From: Williamsia serinedens
GTDB lineage: Bacteria; Actinomycetota; Actinomycetes; Mycobacteriales; Mycobacteriaceae
Length of the DNA stretch: 64,000 nt
Direction of reading: 5' to 3'
Assembly (NCBI RefSeq): GCF_024171725.1
Contig: NZ_JAMTCG010000007.1
Span: 124,001 to 188,000, forward strand
Positions 28,762 to 38,393 of the stretch are shown here, in pieces; position 1 is the stretch's first letter; each line of letters starts with the position of its first letter. Position numbers and translations under genes: made by a program. A model generated the notes under the pieces. It searched no databases and had not been told where the DNA came from. It saw nothing but the letters and a program-made list of their open reading frames with translations.

Positions 28762-30405
28762 ATGCACACACCTCACGACGTGGTGGTGGTCGGCGCCGGA
28801 CACAACGGTCTGGTCGCGGCGGCCCTGCTCGCGCGCTCCGGACTCGACGTCGCCGTCGTCGAGCGCGACACCGTCCCCGGCGGCGCGGTGTCCACCGTCG
28901 AACGCTTCCCGGGCTACAAGGTCGACCGGGGCTCGAGCGCCCACATCATGATCCGGCACACGGGTCTCGTCGAGAGGTTGGACCTCGCCCGCCACGGGCT
29001 CCGCTACGTCGACTGCGACCCGTGGGCGTTCGCACCCGCGGTCGGCGACTCCCCCGCCATCGTGTTCCGGGTCGACCTGGACGCGACCTGCGCGTCCATC
29101 GAGGCGTCGTGCGGCGCCCGCGACGCCCAGGCCTACCGCGACTTCGTCGGGGTGTGGGGACCGCGTTCGCAGGCGGTCATGCGGATGTTCGGCGCGCGAC
29201 CCGCGCCCGCCACCTTCGTGCGGGCGTTCTGGGGCATGCCCACCCGCGACGGCCGGTCGGGGCGGACCGCAGGACCCGAGCTGGCGCAGGAGTTCCTCCG
29301 GTCGGGCGACGCCCTGCTCGACAGCTGGTTCACCTCCGAGCGGTTGAAGGCGGCGCTGGCCTGGTTCGGCGCGCAGTCGGGGCCGCCGATGAGCGAGCCG
29401 GGAACCGCACCGATGGTCGGCATCGCCGCGCTCATGCACTCCGGACCGCCCGGACGCGCGATCGGGGGCAGCGGTGCACTCACCACCGCGCTCATCTCGT
29501 CCCTCGAATCCGACGGCGGCTCGGTTCATCTCGGCGACGCGGCGGTCGAGATCGCGCCCGACGGCGATCGCTGGCGGGTCCGGACGGCGTCCGGCGACGA
29601 GCACACCGCCACACAGGTCATCGCCGCCTGTCACATCCTCACCACGCTCGACATGCTCTCCGCGGGCGGACACGACGGGTCGACCCTCGACCGGTGGCGA
29701 TCACGGATCGACGTCGGCCCGGGTGTGGGCAGCGCGATCCGCGTCGGCACCACGGCGCTGCCGCAATACGCGAACCTCCCCGCCGGTCTCCCCGAGCACG
29801 GGGTGCACTCCGGCCTGGGACTGCTCGTCACCGACCGCGGGCACCTCGCCCGGGCGCACGGCGACGCCCGGGCCGGCGACCTGCCGCGCCGACCCGTCGT
29901 CCTGCCCATGGGCTTCTCGGCGATCGACCCGTCACTGGCCCCGCCGGACCGGCACATGCTCACCCTGTGGACCCAGTGGCACCCCTACCGACTCTCCGGC
30001 GGGCGGTCGTGGGAATCGGTGCGCGAGGAGGCCACCGACGCCGTCCTCACCGAGATGGACTCGTGGGCACCGGGTTTCGCCGACACCGTCGAGCACGTCT
30101 ACGCGCAGACCCCCGATCGCCTCGAGGACGAGCTCGGCCTGATCGGCGGCAACGTCATGCACGTCGACATGTCCGCCGACCAGATGTTCACCTTCCGACC
30201 GCATCCCGACCTCGGCGGCCACAGCGTGCCCGGCGCCGAGGGCCTGTTCCTCGCGGGTGCGTCGACCCATCCCGGTGGCGGTGTGTCCGGACTCTCGGGC
30301 TCCATCGCCGCGCAGGCGGTGCTGGCCTCCCGCACCCGACCGGTCGACCGCGTGCGATCGGTGATCGGCGCCCTGCCGGGGCTGTTGGGAGCGGGTCGAC
30401 GATGA
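28762..30405 (+). CDS. FAD-dependent carotenoid oxidoreductase, CrtO/PYROXD2-like (probable carotene ketolase or desaturase)
   Basis: The 547-residue protein has an N-terminal dinucleotide fold (VVVVGAGHNGLVAAALLARSG, then VVERDTVPGGAVST) and the C-terminal FAD-proximal segment LFLAGASTHPGGGVSGLSGSIAAQ. The GHNGL/GGAVST form and length are those of CrtO-type beta-carotene ketolases and their PYROXD2 relatives, rather than CrtI. Neighbouring cruF and cruG-like genes support a carotenoid substrate. Ketolase activity is inferred; a redox enzyme on another lipid is possible. It overlaps cruF as ATGA. Confidence 0.75.
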   Translation: MHTPHDVVVVGAGHNGLVAAALLARSGLDVAVVERDTVPGGAVSTVERFPGYKVDRGSSAHIMIRHTGLVERLDLARHGLRYVDCDPWAFAPAVGDSPAIVFRVDLDATCASIEASCGARDAQAYRDFVGVWGPRSQAVMRMFGARPAPATFVRAFWGMPTRDGRSGRTAGPELAQEFLRSGDALLDSWFTSERLKAALAWFGAQSGPPMSEPGTAPMVGIAALMHSGPPGRAIGGSGALTTALISSLESDGGSVHLGDAAVEIAPDGDRWRVRTASGDEHTATQVIAACHILTTLDMLSAGGHDGSTLDRWRSRIDVGPGVGSAIRVGTTALPQYANLPAGLPEHGVHSGLGLLVTDRGHLARAHGDARAGDLPRRPVVLPMGFSAIDPSLAPPDRHMLTLWTQWHPYRLSGGRSWESVREEATDAVLTEMDSWAPGFADTVEHVYAQTPDRLEDELGLIGGNVMHVDMSADQMFTFRPHPDLGGHSVPGAEGLFLAGASTHPGGGVSGLSGSIAAQAVLASRTRPVDRVRSVIGALPGLLGAGRR

Positions 30406-31259
30406 CGGCCGCCGCGACACGTCCGACGGCGGCCCCCGCGCCCCATGCCCTCGCGCCGCTCGCCCTCGCCGCGGTGGGCGTGTCGATCGCCGCGCAGATC
30501 GCCTACCCGCTGGCCGGTCCCGGCGTCCGCGACACGGTCACGGTCGTCGTGCTCGCGTCGGCGGTCGTCGCGATGGCGGCCGACGCGCTCGTCGCCCTCG
30601 GCGTCCGCCGCGGTCTGGTCGTCGTGGTCGGCGTGCCCGTGCTGGCGTTCGCGGCGGAGTGGTCGGGGACGCACACCGGGTTCCCGTTCGGGACGTACTC
30701 CTACGCGGCCGACCGCCTGCACCCGCAGATCGCCGGCGTGCCGATCTGGATCAGCGCCGCGTGGCTCATCGGTGTGTGGGCGGTGTGGCGGGTCGCCGGG
30801 ATCGTCGTCGGCGACCGCGCCCTGCCGCGCGTCGCGCTGGCGACGGTCGGGCTCGTCGGCTGGGACCTGTACCTCGACCCGCAGATGGTCGCCGACGACC
30901 TGTGGGCCTGGCGCAGCACCGACGCGGGCCTGCCGGGCATGGAGCAGATCCCGCTCACCAACTTCGCCGGGTGGGCGCTCGTGGGTGTCGTGGCCATGAC
31001 ACTCATCGAGATCTGTCGACGCGGCGGCGTGCCCATGGACACCGACCCGAACCGTCGCGTCCCGGTCGCCGCGCTCGTCTGGGTGGTGTGGACCTGGATC
31101 GGGTCGGCGTTCGCGCAGGCGTTCCTCCTGCACGACGGGGACCTGCGGTCGGGCCTCGGTTACGGGATCGTCGTGATGGGGGTGCTGGCCGTGCCCGCGC
31201 TCGTCGTCGCGGCGCGTCCGCGACGACGGGTGGTGCGGGCTGGCACGATGTCCGCGTGA
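30402..31259 (+). CDS. cruF: Carotenoid biosynthesis membrane protein, CruF-like hydratase family
   Basis: The 285-residue polytopic protein has about seven helices. It carries the CruF/DUF422 pattern: AEWSGTHTGFPFGTYSYAA, PIWISAAWLIGVW, GWDLYLDPQMV and PLTNFAGWALVG. In cyanobacteria CruF hydrates the psi end of gamma-carotene (1',2'-hydratase), and actinobacterial relatives hydrate acyclic ends such as in bacterioruberin. It is coupled by ATGA to the CrtO-like gene and by GTGA to lppM, so all three are in one message. Confidence 0.85.
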   Translation: MTAAATRPTAAPAPHALAPLALAAVGVSIAAQIAYPLAGPGVRDTVTVVVLASAVVAMAADALVALGVRRGLVVVVGVPVLAFAAEWSGTHTGFPFGTYSYAADRLHPQIAGVPIWISAAWLIGVWAVWRVAGIVVGDRALPRVALATVGLVGWDLYLDPQMVADDLWAWRSTDAGLPGMEQIPLTNFAGWALVGVVAMTLIEICRRGGVPMDTDPNRRVPVAALVWVVWTWIGSAFAQAFLLHDGDLRSGLGYGIVVMGVLAVPALVVAARPRRRVVRAGTMSA

Positions 31260-31996
31260 CGTCCTCGCCCACCCCGCGTCCGATCCGGCCCGCACGCACC
31301 CGGCGCGCCGTCCGCGCCGTCGTCGCGGTCCTCCTGCTGCTCGCCGCGTCGGCCTCGCTGACGTCGTGCATGGAGCGCTCGTCCTACGTCGGCGACCGCT
31401 TGTGGGGCGACCTGATCGTGGCGCAGAAGTCGAGCGGCGACGCCAACGGCGCCACCGGCACCTCGAACGGCGTCCCCCGGATCGAGGTGCCCCAGTCGAT
31501 GGCCGGCAACGTCGTCGCCGAGGACTACGACGCCGACGGGTTCCGCGGCACCCGCATCACCTACAGCGCCCTGCCGGTCGGGGTGTTCAACCAGCTCGGC
31601 GACCTGCTGCTCGAGGCCTACCCCAACTCGTCGGTGAGCATGCAGCTGTCGACCAAGCGCAGCGGCGACGTCGTGCGGCTGCGCGCCTCGGCCGACCTGA
31701 CGCCCCTCACCGCGGGGAAGGACCTCATCGTCATGACCGTCCGGTTCGCCGGGTCGATCTCGGCGACCAACGGCCAACAGACCTCCGACGACACGGTCCG
31801 GTGGACCCCGCAGCCGGGGACCACCGCCGACCTGTCCGCCGAGGCCGACTACCCCGACCCCGGCACCGCCGCGTTCGACGACTGGACCTGGCTGCTGATC
31901 GGCATCACCCTGGCGGTCGTGCTGATCGTCGGGGGCATCGCCTACCTGGCGCGCGACTCCAGCCCGCGCGTCGGCGCCACACCGCGCGACTCCTGA
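31256..31996 (+). CDS. lppM: LppM-family lipoprotein (DUF3153)
   Basis: The 246-residue protein has a basic n-region, a hydrophobic stretch (about 19-34) and a lipobox LTSC with Cys at about residue 38, so it should be lipid-anchored. A mostly beta DUF3153 domain follows, and a C-terminal helix (about 212-234, WLLIGITLAVVLIVGGIAYL) gives a second membrane anchor. LppM (Rv2171) affects phagosome interaction in M. tuberculosis; its molecular job is unknown. Its GTG overlaps the cruF stop, and a carotenoid glycosyltransferase follows, so it is embedded in pigment genes. Confidence 0.88.
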   Translation: MTSSPTPRPIRPARTRRAVRAVVAVLLLLAASASLTSCMERSSYVGDRLWGDLIVAQKSSGDANGATGTSNGVPRIEVPQSMAGNVVAEDYDADGFRGTRITYSALPVGVFNQLGDLLLEAYPNSSVSMQLSTKRSGDVVRLRASADLTPLTAGKDLIVMTVRFAGSISATNGQQTSDDTVRWTPQPGTTADLSAEADYPDPGTAAFDDWTWLLIGITLAVVLIVGGIAYLARDSSPRVGATPRDS

Positions 31997-32001
31997 CCGG
32001 C

Positions 32002-33189
32002 GTGAGCGCATCGGCGCGGCCCCCGGGCCTGCCCACGTGGGTCACCGCGACGGTGCTCGCGCAGCTGTCGATCGCCGCGGTCAACCGACTCACCGTCCGC
32101 GGGCTCGATGCGCCGTCGCCCGGGGCGCGCGACGACGTCGCCGACCCGGTCACCGTGTGCGTCCCGGCCCGCGACGAGGCCGACCACATCGGCGCCGTCG
32201 TCGGCGACCTGCGGGCCCAACGCGGTCTCGGCGCCCTGCGGATCGTCGTGCTCGACGACGGGTCCACCGACGGGACCGGCGATCTCGCCCGCACGGCCGC
32301 CGCCGGTGACCCGCGTGTCGAGGTGCTCGACGGCGGAGGTGACCCGCCGCCGGGGTGGACGGGCAAGGCCTGGGCGATCGAACGCATGACGCGGGGTCGG
32401 CTGACCGCCGCGCCCGCCGACGGCTGGCTCTGCCTCGTCGACGCCGACGTGCGACTGCGTCCCGACGCGATCGCCTCGGCCGTCGCACTCCTGCAGGACG
32501 AGGACCGCCGTCGACCGGGGGGCCGTCCCGTCGGGCTGCTGAGCCTGTGGCCGCGTCAGGACGTCGGTTCGGTCGCCGAGACCCTGCTGCAGCCGCTGCC
32601 CTGTTGGTCGTGGTTCACCACCGTGCCCATCCGGCTCAGCGAGCTGCGCCCGTCGGCCGCGACCGCCCTGGCCAACGGCCAGTTCCTGCTCATGCCCACG
32701 CGGGTGCACCGCCTCGTCGGCGGCCACCGCAGCGTGGCGGGCTCACCCGCCGACGACCTGGCGTTGGCCCGCACCGTGCGCGAGGCGGGCCTGGCCGCGA
32801 TCATCCGCCTCGGACGCGACCAGGTCAGCTGCCGGATGTACACCGACGGTCGGTCCCTGGCAGGCGGGTACCTGCGATGGGTGGGGACCGAGTTCGGACG
32901 ACCGGCCGCCCTGGCCGCGGTGGTCGCGACGGGTGTCGCGCAGGCCGCACCGACCGTCGCCGTCCTCCGGCGTCCCCACGACACGCAGGCGTGGTCGCTG
33001 TACGCGGCCACCGTCGCGACACGACTGCTCGCCCGGTCCGCCGAGAGCCCCCGGACCACACCGGCCGACGTGCTGTCGGCACTCGCGCACGGTCCCGCCG
33101 TGGCGGCCGCGGTCGGTCTCGTGATCGAGTCGGTCCGGCGCACCCGTGCCGGCACGCTGCGGTGGAAGGGTCGGCGCCTGGGCGCCTGA
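32002..33189 (+). CDS. Family 2 glycosyltransferase, CruG-like (probable carotenoid glycosyltransferase)
   Basis: The 395-residue protein has an N-terminal anchor region and a GT2 fold: VTVCVPARDEADHIGAVVGDL, IVVLDDGSTDGT, and the metal site LVDADVRLRP (DxD). A hydrophobic C-terminal third probably lies at the membrane. It resembles CruG/CrtQ enzymes that attach a sugar to a hydroxylated psi end, and its nearness to cruF mirrors the cruF-cruG pairing of cyanobacteria. The sugar donor cannot be read. The GTG start is 5 bases after the lppM stop, so it is probably co-transcribed. Confidence 0.78.
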   Translation: MSASARPPGLPTWVTATVLAQLSIAAVNRLTVRGLDAPSPGARDDVADPVTVCVPARDEADHIGAVVGDLRAQRGLGALRIVVLDDGSTDGTGDLARTAAAGDPRVEVLDGGGDPPPGWTGKAWAIERMTRGRLTAAPADGWLCLVDADVRLRPDAIASAVALLQDEDRRRPGGRPVGLLSLWPRQDVGSVAETLLQPLPCWSWFTTVPIRLSELRPSAATALANGQFLLMPTRVHRLVGGHRSVAGSPADDLALARTVREAGLAAIIRLGRDQVSCRMYTDGRSLAGGYLRWVGTEFGRPAALAAVVATGVAQAAPTVAVLRRPHDTQAWSLYAATVATRLLARSAESPRTTPADVLSALAHGPAVAAAVGLVIESVRRTRAGTLRWKGRRLGA

Positions 33190-33214
33190 GGCCCCCCGGA
33201 CCCCTGATCTGCCG

Positions 33215-34150
33215 TCAGGCGACGAGCGCGTCCATCCCGAGGCGCTGCAGCACCTCACCGGTGGCCTTGGCGAAGTTCAGGCTGCAGAAGTGCAGGCACG
33301 GCGCGCCCTCGGCGATCAGACGTTCGGCGATCTCGGTCGCGATGTCGATGCCGACCGCGCGGATCGCGTCCCGGTTGGCTGCCTCGTCGTTGCCCGCGGC
33401 GCGCGCGAGGCGCTCGTCGAGATCCGACGGCATCGTCGAGCCCGACAGCTCCATCATCCGGCGCACCGACGCCAACGAGGTGATCGGCATGATGCCCGGG
33501 ATGATCGGCTTCGCGCCCTGCTCCGGGTCGGCGGCGACCACCCGGTCGCGCAGACGCAGGTAGTCGTCGACGCGGAAGAACATCTGCGTGATCGAGTACT
33601 CCGCACCGGCGCGCAGCTTCGCCACCAGGTTGCGGGTGTCCTCCTCGAGGTCGGGCGCACGATGGTGTCCCTCGGGGAACGACGCCACACCGACCTCGAA
33701 GTCACCGAGCTCGTCGACCAGGCGGACGAGCTCCTCGGCGTAGGCGACCCCCTCGGGGTGCTTGGTCCACTCGCCCAACGGATCTCCCGGCGGGTCGCCG
33801 CGCAGCGCGAGGATGTTGGTGATGCCCTGGTCGGCGTAGGAGCCGACGAGCGCGCGCAGCTCGTCGATGCTGTGGTTGACCGCGGTCAGGTGCGCGACCG
33901 TCGTGAGGGTCGTCTCCCGGGCCATCTCGCCGGCGATGCGGACGGTGCGGTCGCGGCTGGTGCCGCCGGCACCGTAGGTGAGCGACGCGAACGCGGGCCG
34001 CAGCTGTTCGAAGACGCGCACGGCGCGCCACAGACGCTCTTCTCCGGCCTGGTCCTTGGGCGGGAAGAACTCCACGGAGAAGGGCACCGGGCCGACGTGC
34101 GGCGCCGACAGCCGTGCGATGACGGACTGCGATGCGGTCGGTGAGGTCAC
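33215..34150 (-). CDS. metF: Methylenetetrahydrofolate reductase
   Basis: MetF reduces 5,10-methylene-THF to 5-methyl-THF for methionine synthesis. The 311-residue TIM-barrel flavoprotein has VPFSVEFFPPKD near the start, FASLTYGAGGTSRDRT, NILALRGDPPGD, the ITQMFFRVDDY segment and PGIMPITS, all family landmarks. The GTG at 34150 is used because it begins the conserved N-terminus. It converges on the GT2 gene with a 25-bp gap and is divergent from the prenyl synthase. It is the Rv2172c counterpart. Confidence 0.96.
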   Translation of the reverse strand: MTSPTASQSVIARLSAPHVGPVPFSVEFFPPKDQAGEERLWRAVRVFEQLRPAFASLTYGAGGTSRDRTVRIAGEMARETTLTTVAHLTAVNHSIDELRALVGSYADQGITNILALRGDPPGDPLGEWTKHPEGVAYAEELVRLVDELGDFEVGVASFPEGHHRAPDLEEDTRNLVAKLRAGAEYSITQMFFRVDDYLRLRDRVVAADPEQGAKPIIPGIMPITSLASVRRMMELSGSTMPSDLDERLARAAGNDEAANRDAIRAVGIDIATEIAERLIAEGAPCLHFCSLNFAKATGEVLQRLGMDALVA

Positions 34151-34243
34151 GCGACAAGCATAGAGGTGCCCCGACGCGTCCATCGGCCGTGGTGAGGAAC
34201 ACCGCAGACGTGCTCGGCCGGGGCTCGTCGGTAGGCTCGTGTC

Positions 34244-35326
34244 GTGCTGCCGGCCACCATCGACGACGTCCCCGCTGCCGTCGGCCGCCTTCTCGCCGAC
34301 GTCTTCACCGAGCGCCGCTCCGCGACCGCCGCCGTCTCCGACCGCGTCGCCGACCTGACCGACCTCATCGGCGACTTCGTCATGGGTGGCGGGAAGCGGG
34401 TGCGTCCGACGTTCGCGTGGGCCGGGTTCCGCCTGGCGGGTGGACGGACCGACGACGGCGACGCCGCGACGGCGTTCGAGGTGTGCGCCGCTCTCGAGCT
34501 CATCCAGGCCTGCGCCCTCATCCACGACGACGTGATCGACCGCTCCGACACCCGCCGGGGACGACCGACCGTCCACCGCGCCGTCGCCGCCCGCCACCGC
34601 GAGCGCGGCTGGCTCGGCGACCCGGACCACTTCGGCACCTCGACCGCGATCCTCCTCGGCGACCTCGCACTCAGCTGGGCCGACGACATCGTCGCGCAGG
34701 CGCCGCTGCACCCGGCCGTCCGTGAGCGCGTGGTCGCCGTGTGGACCGCCATGCGCACCGAGGTGCTCGCCGGGCAGACCCTCGACATCGTCACCGAGGC
34801 CGCCGCCGACGAGTCGGTTGACGCCGCCTACCGCGTGATGCGCTTCAAGACCGCCGGCTACACCGTGTCCCGTCCGCTGCAGCTCGGCGCATCCCTCGCC
34901 GGCGCAGGCGACGAGACCGTCGAGGTGCTCGGCCGCATCGGCGACGGGCTGGGTGTCGCGTTCCAGCTCCGCGACGACATGCTCGGCGTCTTCGGCGACC
35001 CCGCCGTGACCGGCAAGCCCTCCGGCGACGACCTCGTGGCCGGCAAGCGCACCGCACTGCTCGCCGTCGCGCTGCGGCGCCTCGACTCCGACGACCCGGC
35101 CGCCGCCGCACGCCTGCGCGGGCTCGTCGGACGACCGCTCACCCCGACCGACCTCGACGACGCCCGTGCCCTCCTCGTCGACTGCGGTGCCGCCGCGGAG
35201 ATCGAGGAGGAGATCGGTCGACTGGTCGACGAGGCGCTCGCCGTCCTCGACGACCTCGACGCCCCGGCCGACGCCCGCGCCGACCTGACCGCCGTCGCCC
35301 ACGCCCTCACCCGGAGACGCTCCTGA
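34244..35326 (+). CDS. crtE: Polyprenyl diphosphate synthase (probable geranylgeranyl diphosphate synthase)
   Basis: The 360-residue trans-prenyltransferase has the first Asp-rich motif in LIHDDVIDRSDTRRGRPT (about residues 92-105), GGGKRVRP at the start and the second Asp-rich motif FQLRDDMLGVFGD. It is syntenic with mycobacterial idsA2 (Rv2173). The stop overlaps the crtI start by one base (TGATG), so here it most likely supplies C20 precursor for carotenoids. Product length is not proven by sequence. The start codon is GTG. Confidence 0.9.
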   Translation: MLPATIDDVPAAVGRLLADVFTERRSATAAVSDRVADLTDLIGDFVMGGGKRVRPTFAWAGFRLAGGRTDDGDAATAFEVCAALELIQACALIHDDVIDRSDTRRGRPTVHRAVAARHRERGWLGDPDHFGTSTAILLGDLALSWADDIVAQAPLHPAVRERVVAVWTAMRTEVLAGQTLDIVTEAAADESVDAAYRVMRFKTAGYTVSRPLQLGASLAGAGDETVEVLGRIGDGLGVAFQLRDDMLGVFGDPAVTGKPSGDDLVAGKRTALLAVALRRLDSDDPAAAARLRGLVGRPLTPTDLDDARALLVDCGAAAEIEEEIGRLVDEALAVLDDLDAPADARADLTAVAHALTRRRS

Positions 35327-36864
35327 TGTCCACCCCGATCGCCATCCCCCGCCCGTCCCGCGCGCGCCGCGTCCCCGGCCCCGTCCGTCACGTCGTCGTG
35401 GTCGGGGCGGGCCTGTCGGGCCTGGCCGCGGCACTGCACCTGCGGGGTGCCGGGATCGACGTCACCGTGGTCGAGTCGGCCGCGACGCCCGGTGGTCGGG
35501 TGCGCACCGAGGTCATCGACGGCGTCCCGTTCGACACCGGCGCGTCGGTGCTGACGATGCCCGCACTGATCACCCGGCCGATGACCGCGGTCGGCATCGA
35601 CCACGACGAGGCACTGCGTCGGCTCGACCTGCGACCGCTCGACCCGACCTATCACATGCGCTACGCCGACGGCGTCGAGTTCGCCGTCCGCCGGGGGCTC
35701 GACGACCGCGTCGCCGAGATCGAGCGCATCTTCGGCGCGGCCGAGGCCGACGGGTACCGCCGCTTCGACCAGTGGCTGCACCGCCTCTACGACGTCGAGT
35801 TCGACCGCTTCCTCGACCGCAACCACGACTCCGTCCTCGACTACGTGGCGAGCACCGAGATGCGCTCCGGCGTCAAGGACCTGCTGACGATGGGGGCCGT
35901 CCGTCGCCTGACCGCCGCGGTCGACCGCTTCATCCACGACGAGCGACTGCAGCGTGCGGTGACGTTCCAGGCGCTCTACGCCGGCGTACCGCCGAGCCAG
36001 GCCCCGGCCATCTACGCCGTGATCGCCCACATGGACGTCGGCCTGGGCGTCGACTACCCGATCGGCGGCATGGGGCGGGTCGGCGCGGTGATGGCCGAGG
36101 CCCTCACCGAGGCCGGAGGCCGGATCCACTACCACGAGCCCGCGACGTCGGTGCGTCTGGCCGGCGGACGGGCCGTCGCCGTCCGGACCGAGGCGGGCGA
36201 GATCGCCTGTGACGCAGTCGTCCTCACCACCGACACGCCGGTCACCCGTCGCCTCCTGGGCGACAGCGGACGCACCCGCACGGTGCGGCACTCACCGAGC
36301 GCGGTCGTCGCCCACGTGACCGTGGACGCCGACATCGCCGCCGGGTGGCCCGGCGGGCACCACACCATCGACTTCGGCGCCGCGTGGACGAGCACGTTCC
36401 GTGAGCTGACCGCCCGTCGCGGTCGTCTGATGAGCGACCCGTCGATCCTCATGAACCGGCCCGCGGTCACCGACCCCGACCACTTCGTCACCGACGGCGC
36501 GGAGTCGGTGTCGGTCCTGGCGCCGTGCCCCAATCTCGACTCGGCCGATCTCGCCTGGAACGACATCGCTGCGCCCTACGTCGCGGAGTACCTCGGTGTG
36601 CTCGAGGAGCGGGGCTACAAGGGCATCACCGACGCCCGGGTGCACCGCATCGACCACCCGGGCACGTGGGCGGCCGACGGCATGTCCGCCGGAACCCCGT
36701 TCGCCGCCGCGCACACGCTGGGTCAGACCGGTCCGCTGCGCACCCCCAACCTGTGGCGCGGCGCGGAGAACGTCGTGCTCGCCGGCAGCAGCACCGTCCC
36801 CGGCGTGGGCATCCCGCCCGTGCTCATCTCGGGGCGACTCGCCGCGGATCGGATCACCGCCTGA
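35326..36864 (+). CDS. crtI: Phytoene desaturase CrtI
   Basis: CrtI is an FAD enzyme that introduces double bases of conjugation into phytoene, leading to lycopene-type products. The 512-residue protein has HVVVVGAGLSGLAAALHLRG and VVESAATPGGRVRTE at the N-terminus, LDYVASTEMRSGVKDLLT in the middle, and the CrtI C-terminal signature LAGSSTVPGVGIPPVLISGR. It starts at ATG 35326, coupled to the prenyl synthase. Its stop overlaps a CTG that appears to start mptA. Confidence 0.95.
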   Translation: MSTPIAIPRPSRARRVPGPVRHVVVVGAGLSGLAAALHLRGAGIDVTVVESAATPGGRVRTEVIDGVPFDTGASVLTMPALITRPMTAVGIDHDEALRRLDLRPLDPTYHMRYADGVEFAVRRGLDDRVAEIERIFGAAEADGYRRFDQWLHRLYDVEFDRFLDRNHDSVLDYVASTEMRSGVKDLLTMGAVRRLTAAVDRFIHDERLQRAVTFQALYAGVPPSQAPAIYAVIAHMDVGLGVDYPIGGMGRVGAVMAEALTEAGGRIHYHEPATSVRLAGGRAVAVRTEAGEIACDAVVLTTDTPVTRRLLGDSGRTRTVRHSPSAVVAHVTVDADIAAGWPGGHHTIDFGAAWTSTFRELTARRGRLMSDPSILMNRPAVTDPDHFVTDGAESVSVLAPCPNLDSADLAWNDIAAPYVAEYLGVLEERGYKGITDARVHRIDHPGTWAADGMSAGTPFAAAHTLGQTGPLRTPNLWRGAENVVLAGSSTVPGVGIPPVLISGRLAADRITA

Positions 36865-38393
36865 GCGGGTCCGACGGCGGCGCACGCACCGGCGTCGTCG
36901 TCCTCGGCGTCGTCGGAGCCGTGCTGGTCACGCTCGGCAGCTTCGGCGTCGGCGACATCCCCCGCGCGCAGACGTGGCTGCAGGACGCCGACATGGCCTG
37001 GGTCACCTACGGACACGGAAAATCGCTGTCCGCGCTGCTGTTCTGGGGCGGCGTCGCCGTCCTGGTGACGGCATGGGTGGTGCTGGGGCGACGCATCCTC
37101 ACCACCCCTGCGGGCCCGACCTCCTCTCTCGGGGACGACGTGCGCCGGCTGCGCTGGGCGGCCGCCGGCTGGTCGGCGCCGCTGCTGCTCGCTGTGCCCG
37201 TGTACAGCCGCGACGTCTACGCCTACCTCGCCCAGGGCGCGCTGCTGCGCGACGGTTTCAACCCCTACGCCGACGGACCCGCCACGAACCCCGGGCCCCT
37301 GCTCGACTCGATGGCACAGGTCTGGGCGACGACGACCGCGCCGTACGGACCGCTGTTCATGACGATCACCCGGTGGGTGACCGAGCTGACCGGGGACGAC
37401 CCGATCTCCGGGGTGCTCGCGATGCGCGCGGTGATGCTGCCCGGGTGGGCGCTGGCCATCTGGGCGGTGCCCCGCCTCGCGACGGCGCTGGGCCGCGACC
37501 CGCGGATCGCGCTGTGGCTCGCGGTGCTCAATCCCATGCTCCTCGTCCACCTCGTGGGTGGCCCCCACGTCGAGATGCTCATGGCGGGGATGCTCGTCAC
37601 CGGCGTGACCCTCGCCGTGCTCCGCCACCACATCTGGGGTGTCGTGGTGCTCGCCCTCGCGGTCGCGGTGAAGATCACCGCGGGGATCGCACTGCCGTTC
37701 GTCCTGTGGATCTGGTGGGCGCACGACCGCGAGCGCGGACGCGTCGGGCCCCGCGCGGTCGCCGGCTTGGTCGCCGCGATCGTCGGCATCAGCCTGGCGA
37801 TCTTCGGCGTGTTCACCGTCGTCGTCGGGCACGGCCTGGGGTGGCTCACCGGACTCGGCTACGCCGACCGGATCATCAACTGGCTCACCCTGCCGACCGC
37901 GATCGCGCACCTCGTCACCCTCGTCGCCACGCCGTTCGTCGCGCTGCCGTTGCCCGGTGTGCTCGCGACGGCACGGTTCGTCGGTGCGGTGGTCCTCGCC
38001 GTGACGCTCGTCGTCGTGTGGTGGCGGTCCCGGGGCGGGGTCACCTCGGCGGTGGTCGGCATCGCCGTCGCGATGGCCGCGGTCCTGCTCCTCGAACCCT
38101 CGACGCTGCCCTGGTACTACAGCTGGGCGCTCGTGGTCGCCGGTGCCGCCTCTATCGGTCGCCGGGGCCTCGCACTGATCGCCGGCGCATGTGTGTACCT
38201 GCTGCTGGTGTTCCAACCCGACGACTCGATCCTGCTGTACGAGCCCGTCGACGCCCTGCTCTGCCTCGTCCCGGCGCTCGCAGCCGGGATCTGGTTGTGG
38301 CGCACGCAGATCCCACCCCGTGCCGACCCCGTGGACGACCCGTCGGTCGCCGCGACACCCGCCCCCTCAGCCCCGACGGAGGCCGCATCATGA
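36861..38393 (+). CDS. mptA: Alpha-(1->6)-mannopyranosyltransferase A (GT-C), with apparent CTG start
   Basis: MptA is a polyprenyl-phosphomannose-dependent GT-C enzyme that extends the alpha-1,6 mannan core of lipomannan and lipoarabinomannan. The protein has about 510 residues and a dozen or more helices, with close matches to mycobacterial MptA: VPVYSRDVYAYLAQGALLRD, PYADGPATNPG, TTAPYGPLF, VLNPMLLVHLVGGPH, IINWLTLPT and LPWYYSWAL. No ATG or GTG precedes the first membrane helix in this frame. The CTG at 36861 overlaps the crtI stop as CTGA and is the best start; GTG 36921 would cut helix 1. It is sandwiched between crtI and crtB. Confidence 0.88.
   Translation: MSGSDGGARTGVVVLGVVGAVLVTLGSFGVGDIPRAQTWLQDADMAWVTYGHGKSLSALLFWGGVAVLVTAWVVLGRRILTTPAGPTSSLGDDVRRLRWAAAGWSAPLLLAVPVYSRDVYAYLAQGALLRDGFNPYADGPATNPGPLLDSMAQVWATTTAPYGPLFMTITRWVTELTGDDPISGVLAMRAVMLPGWALAIWAVPRLATALGRDPRIALWLAVLNPMLLVHLVGGPHVEMLMAGMLVTGVTLAVLRHHIWGVVVLALAVAVKITAGIALPFVLWIWWAHDRERGRVGPRAVAGLVAAIVGISLAIFGVFTVVVGHGLGWLTGLGYADRIINWLTLPTAIAHLVTLVATPFVALPLPGVLATARFVGAVVLAVTLVVVWWRSRGGVTSAVVGIAVAMAAVLLLEPSTLPWYYSWALVVAGAASIGRRGLALIAGACVYLLLVFQPDDSILLYEPVDALLCLVPALAAGIWLWRTQIPPRADPVDDPSVAATPAPSAPTEAAS

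Noticed and set aside
36525-36860. Upstream extension of mptA inside crtI
   Set aside because: The frame is open only as an Arg-rich out-of-frame reading of crtI and adds no MptA-like sequence.
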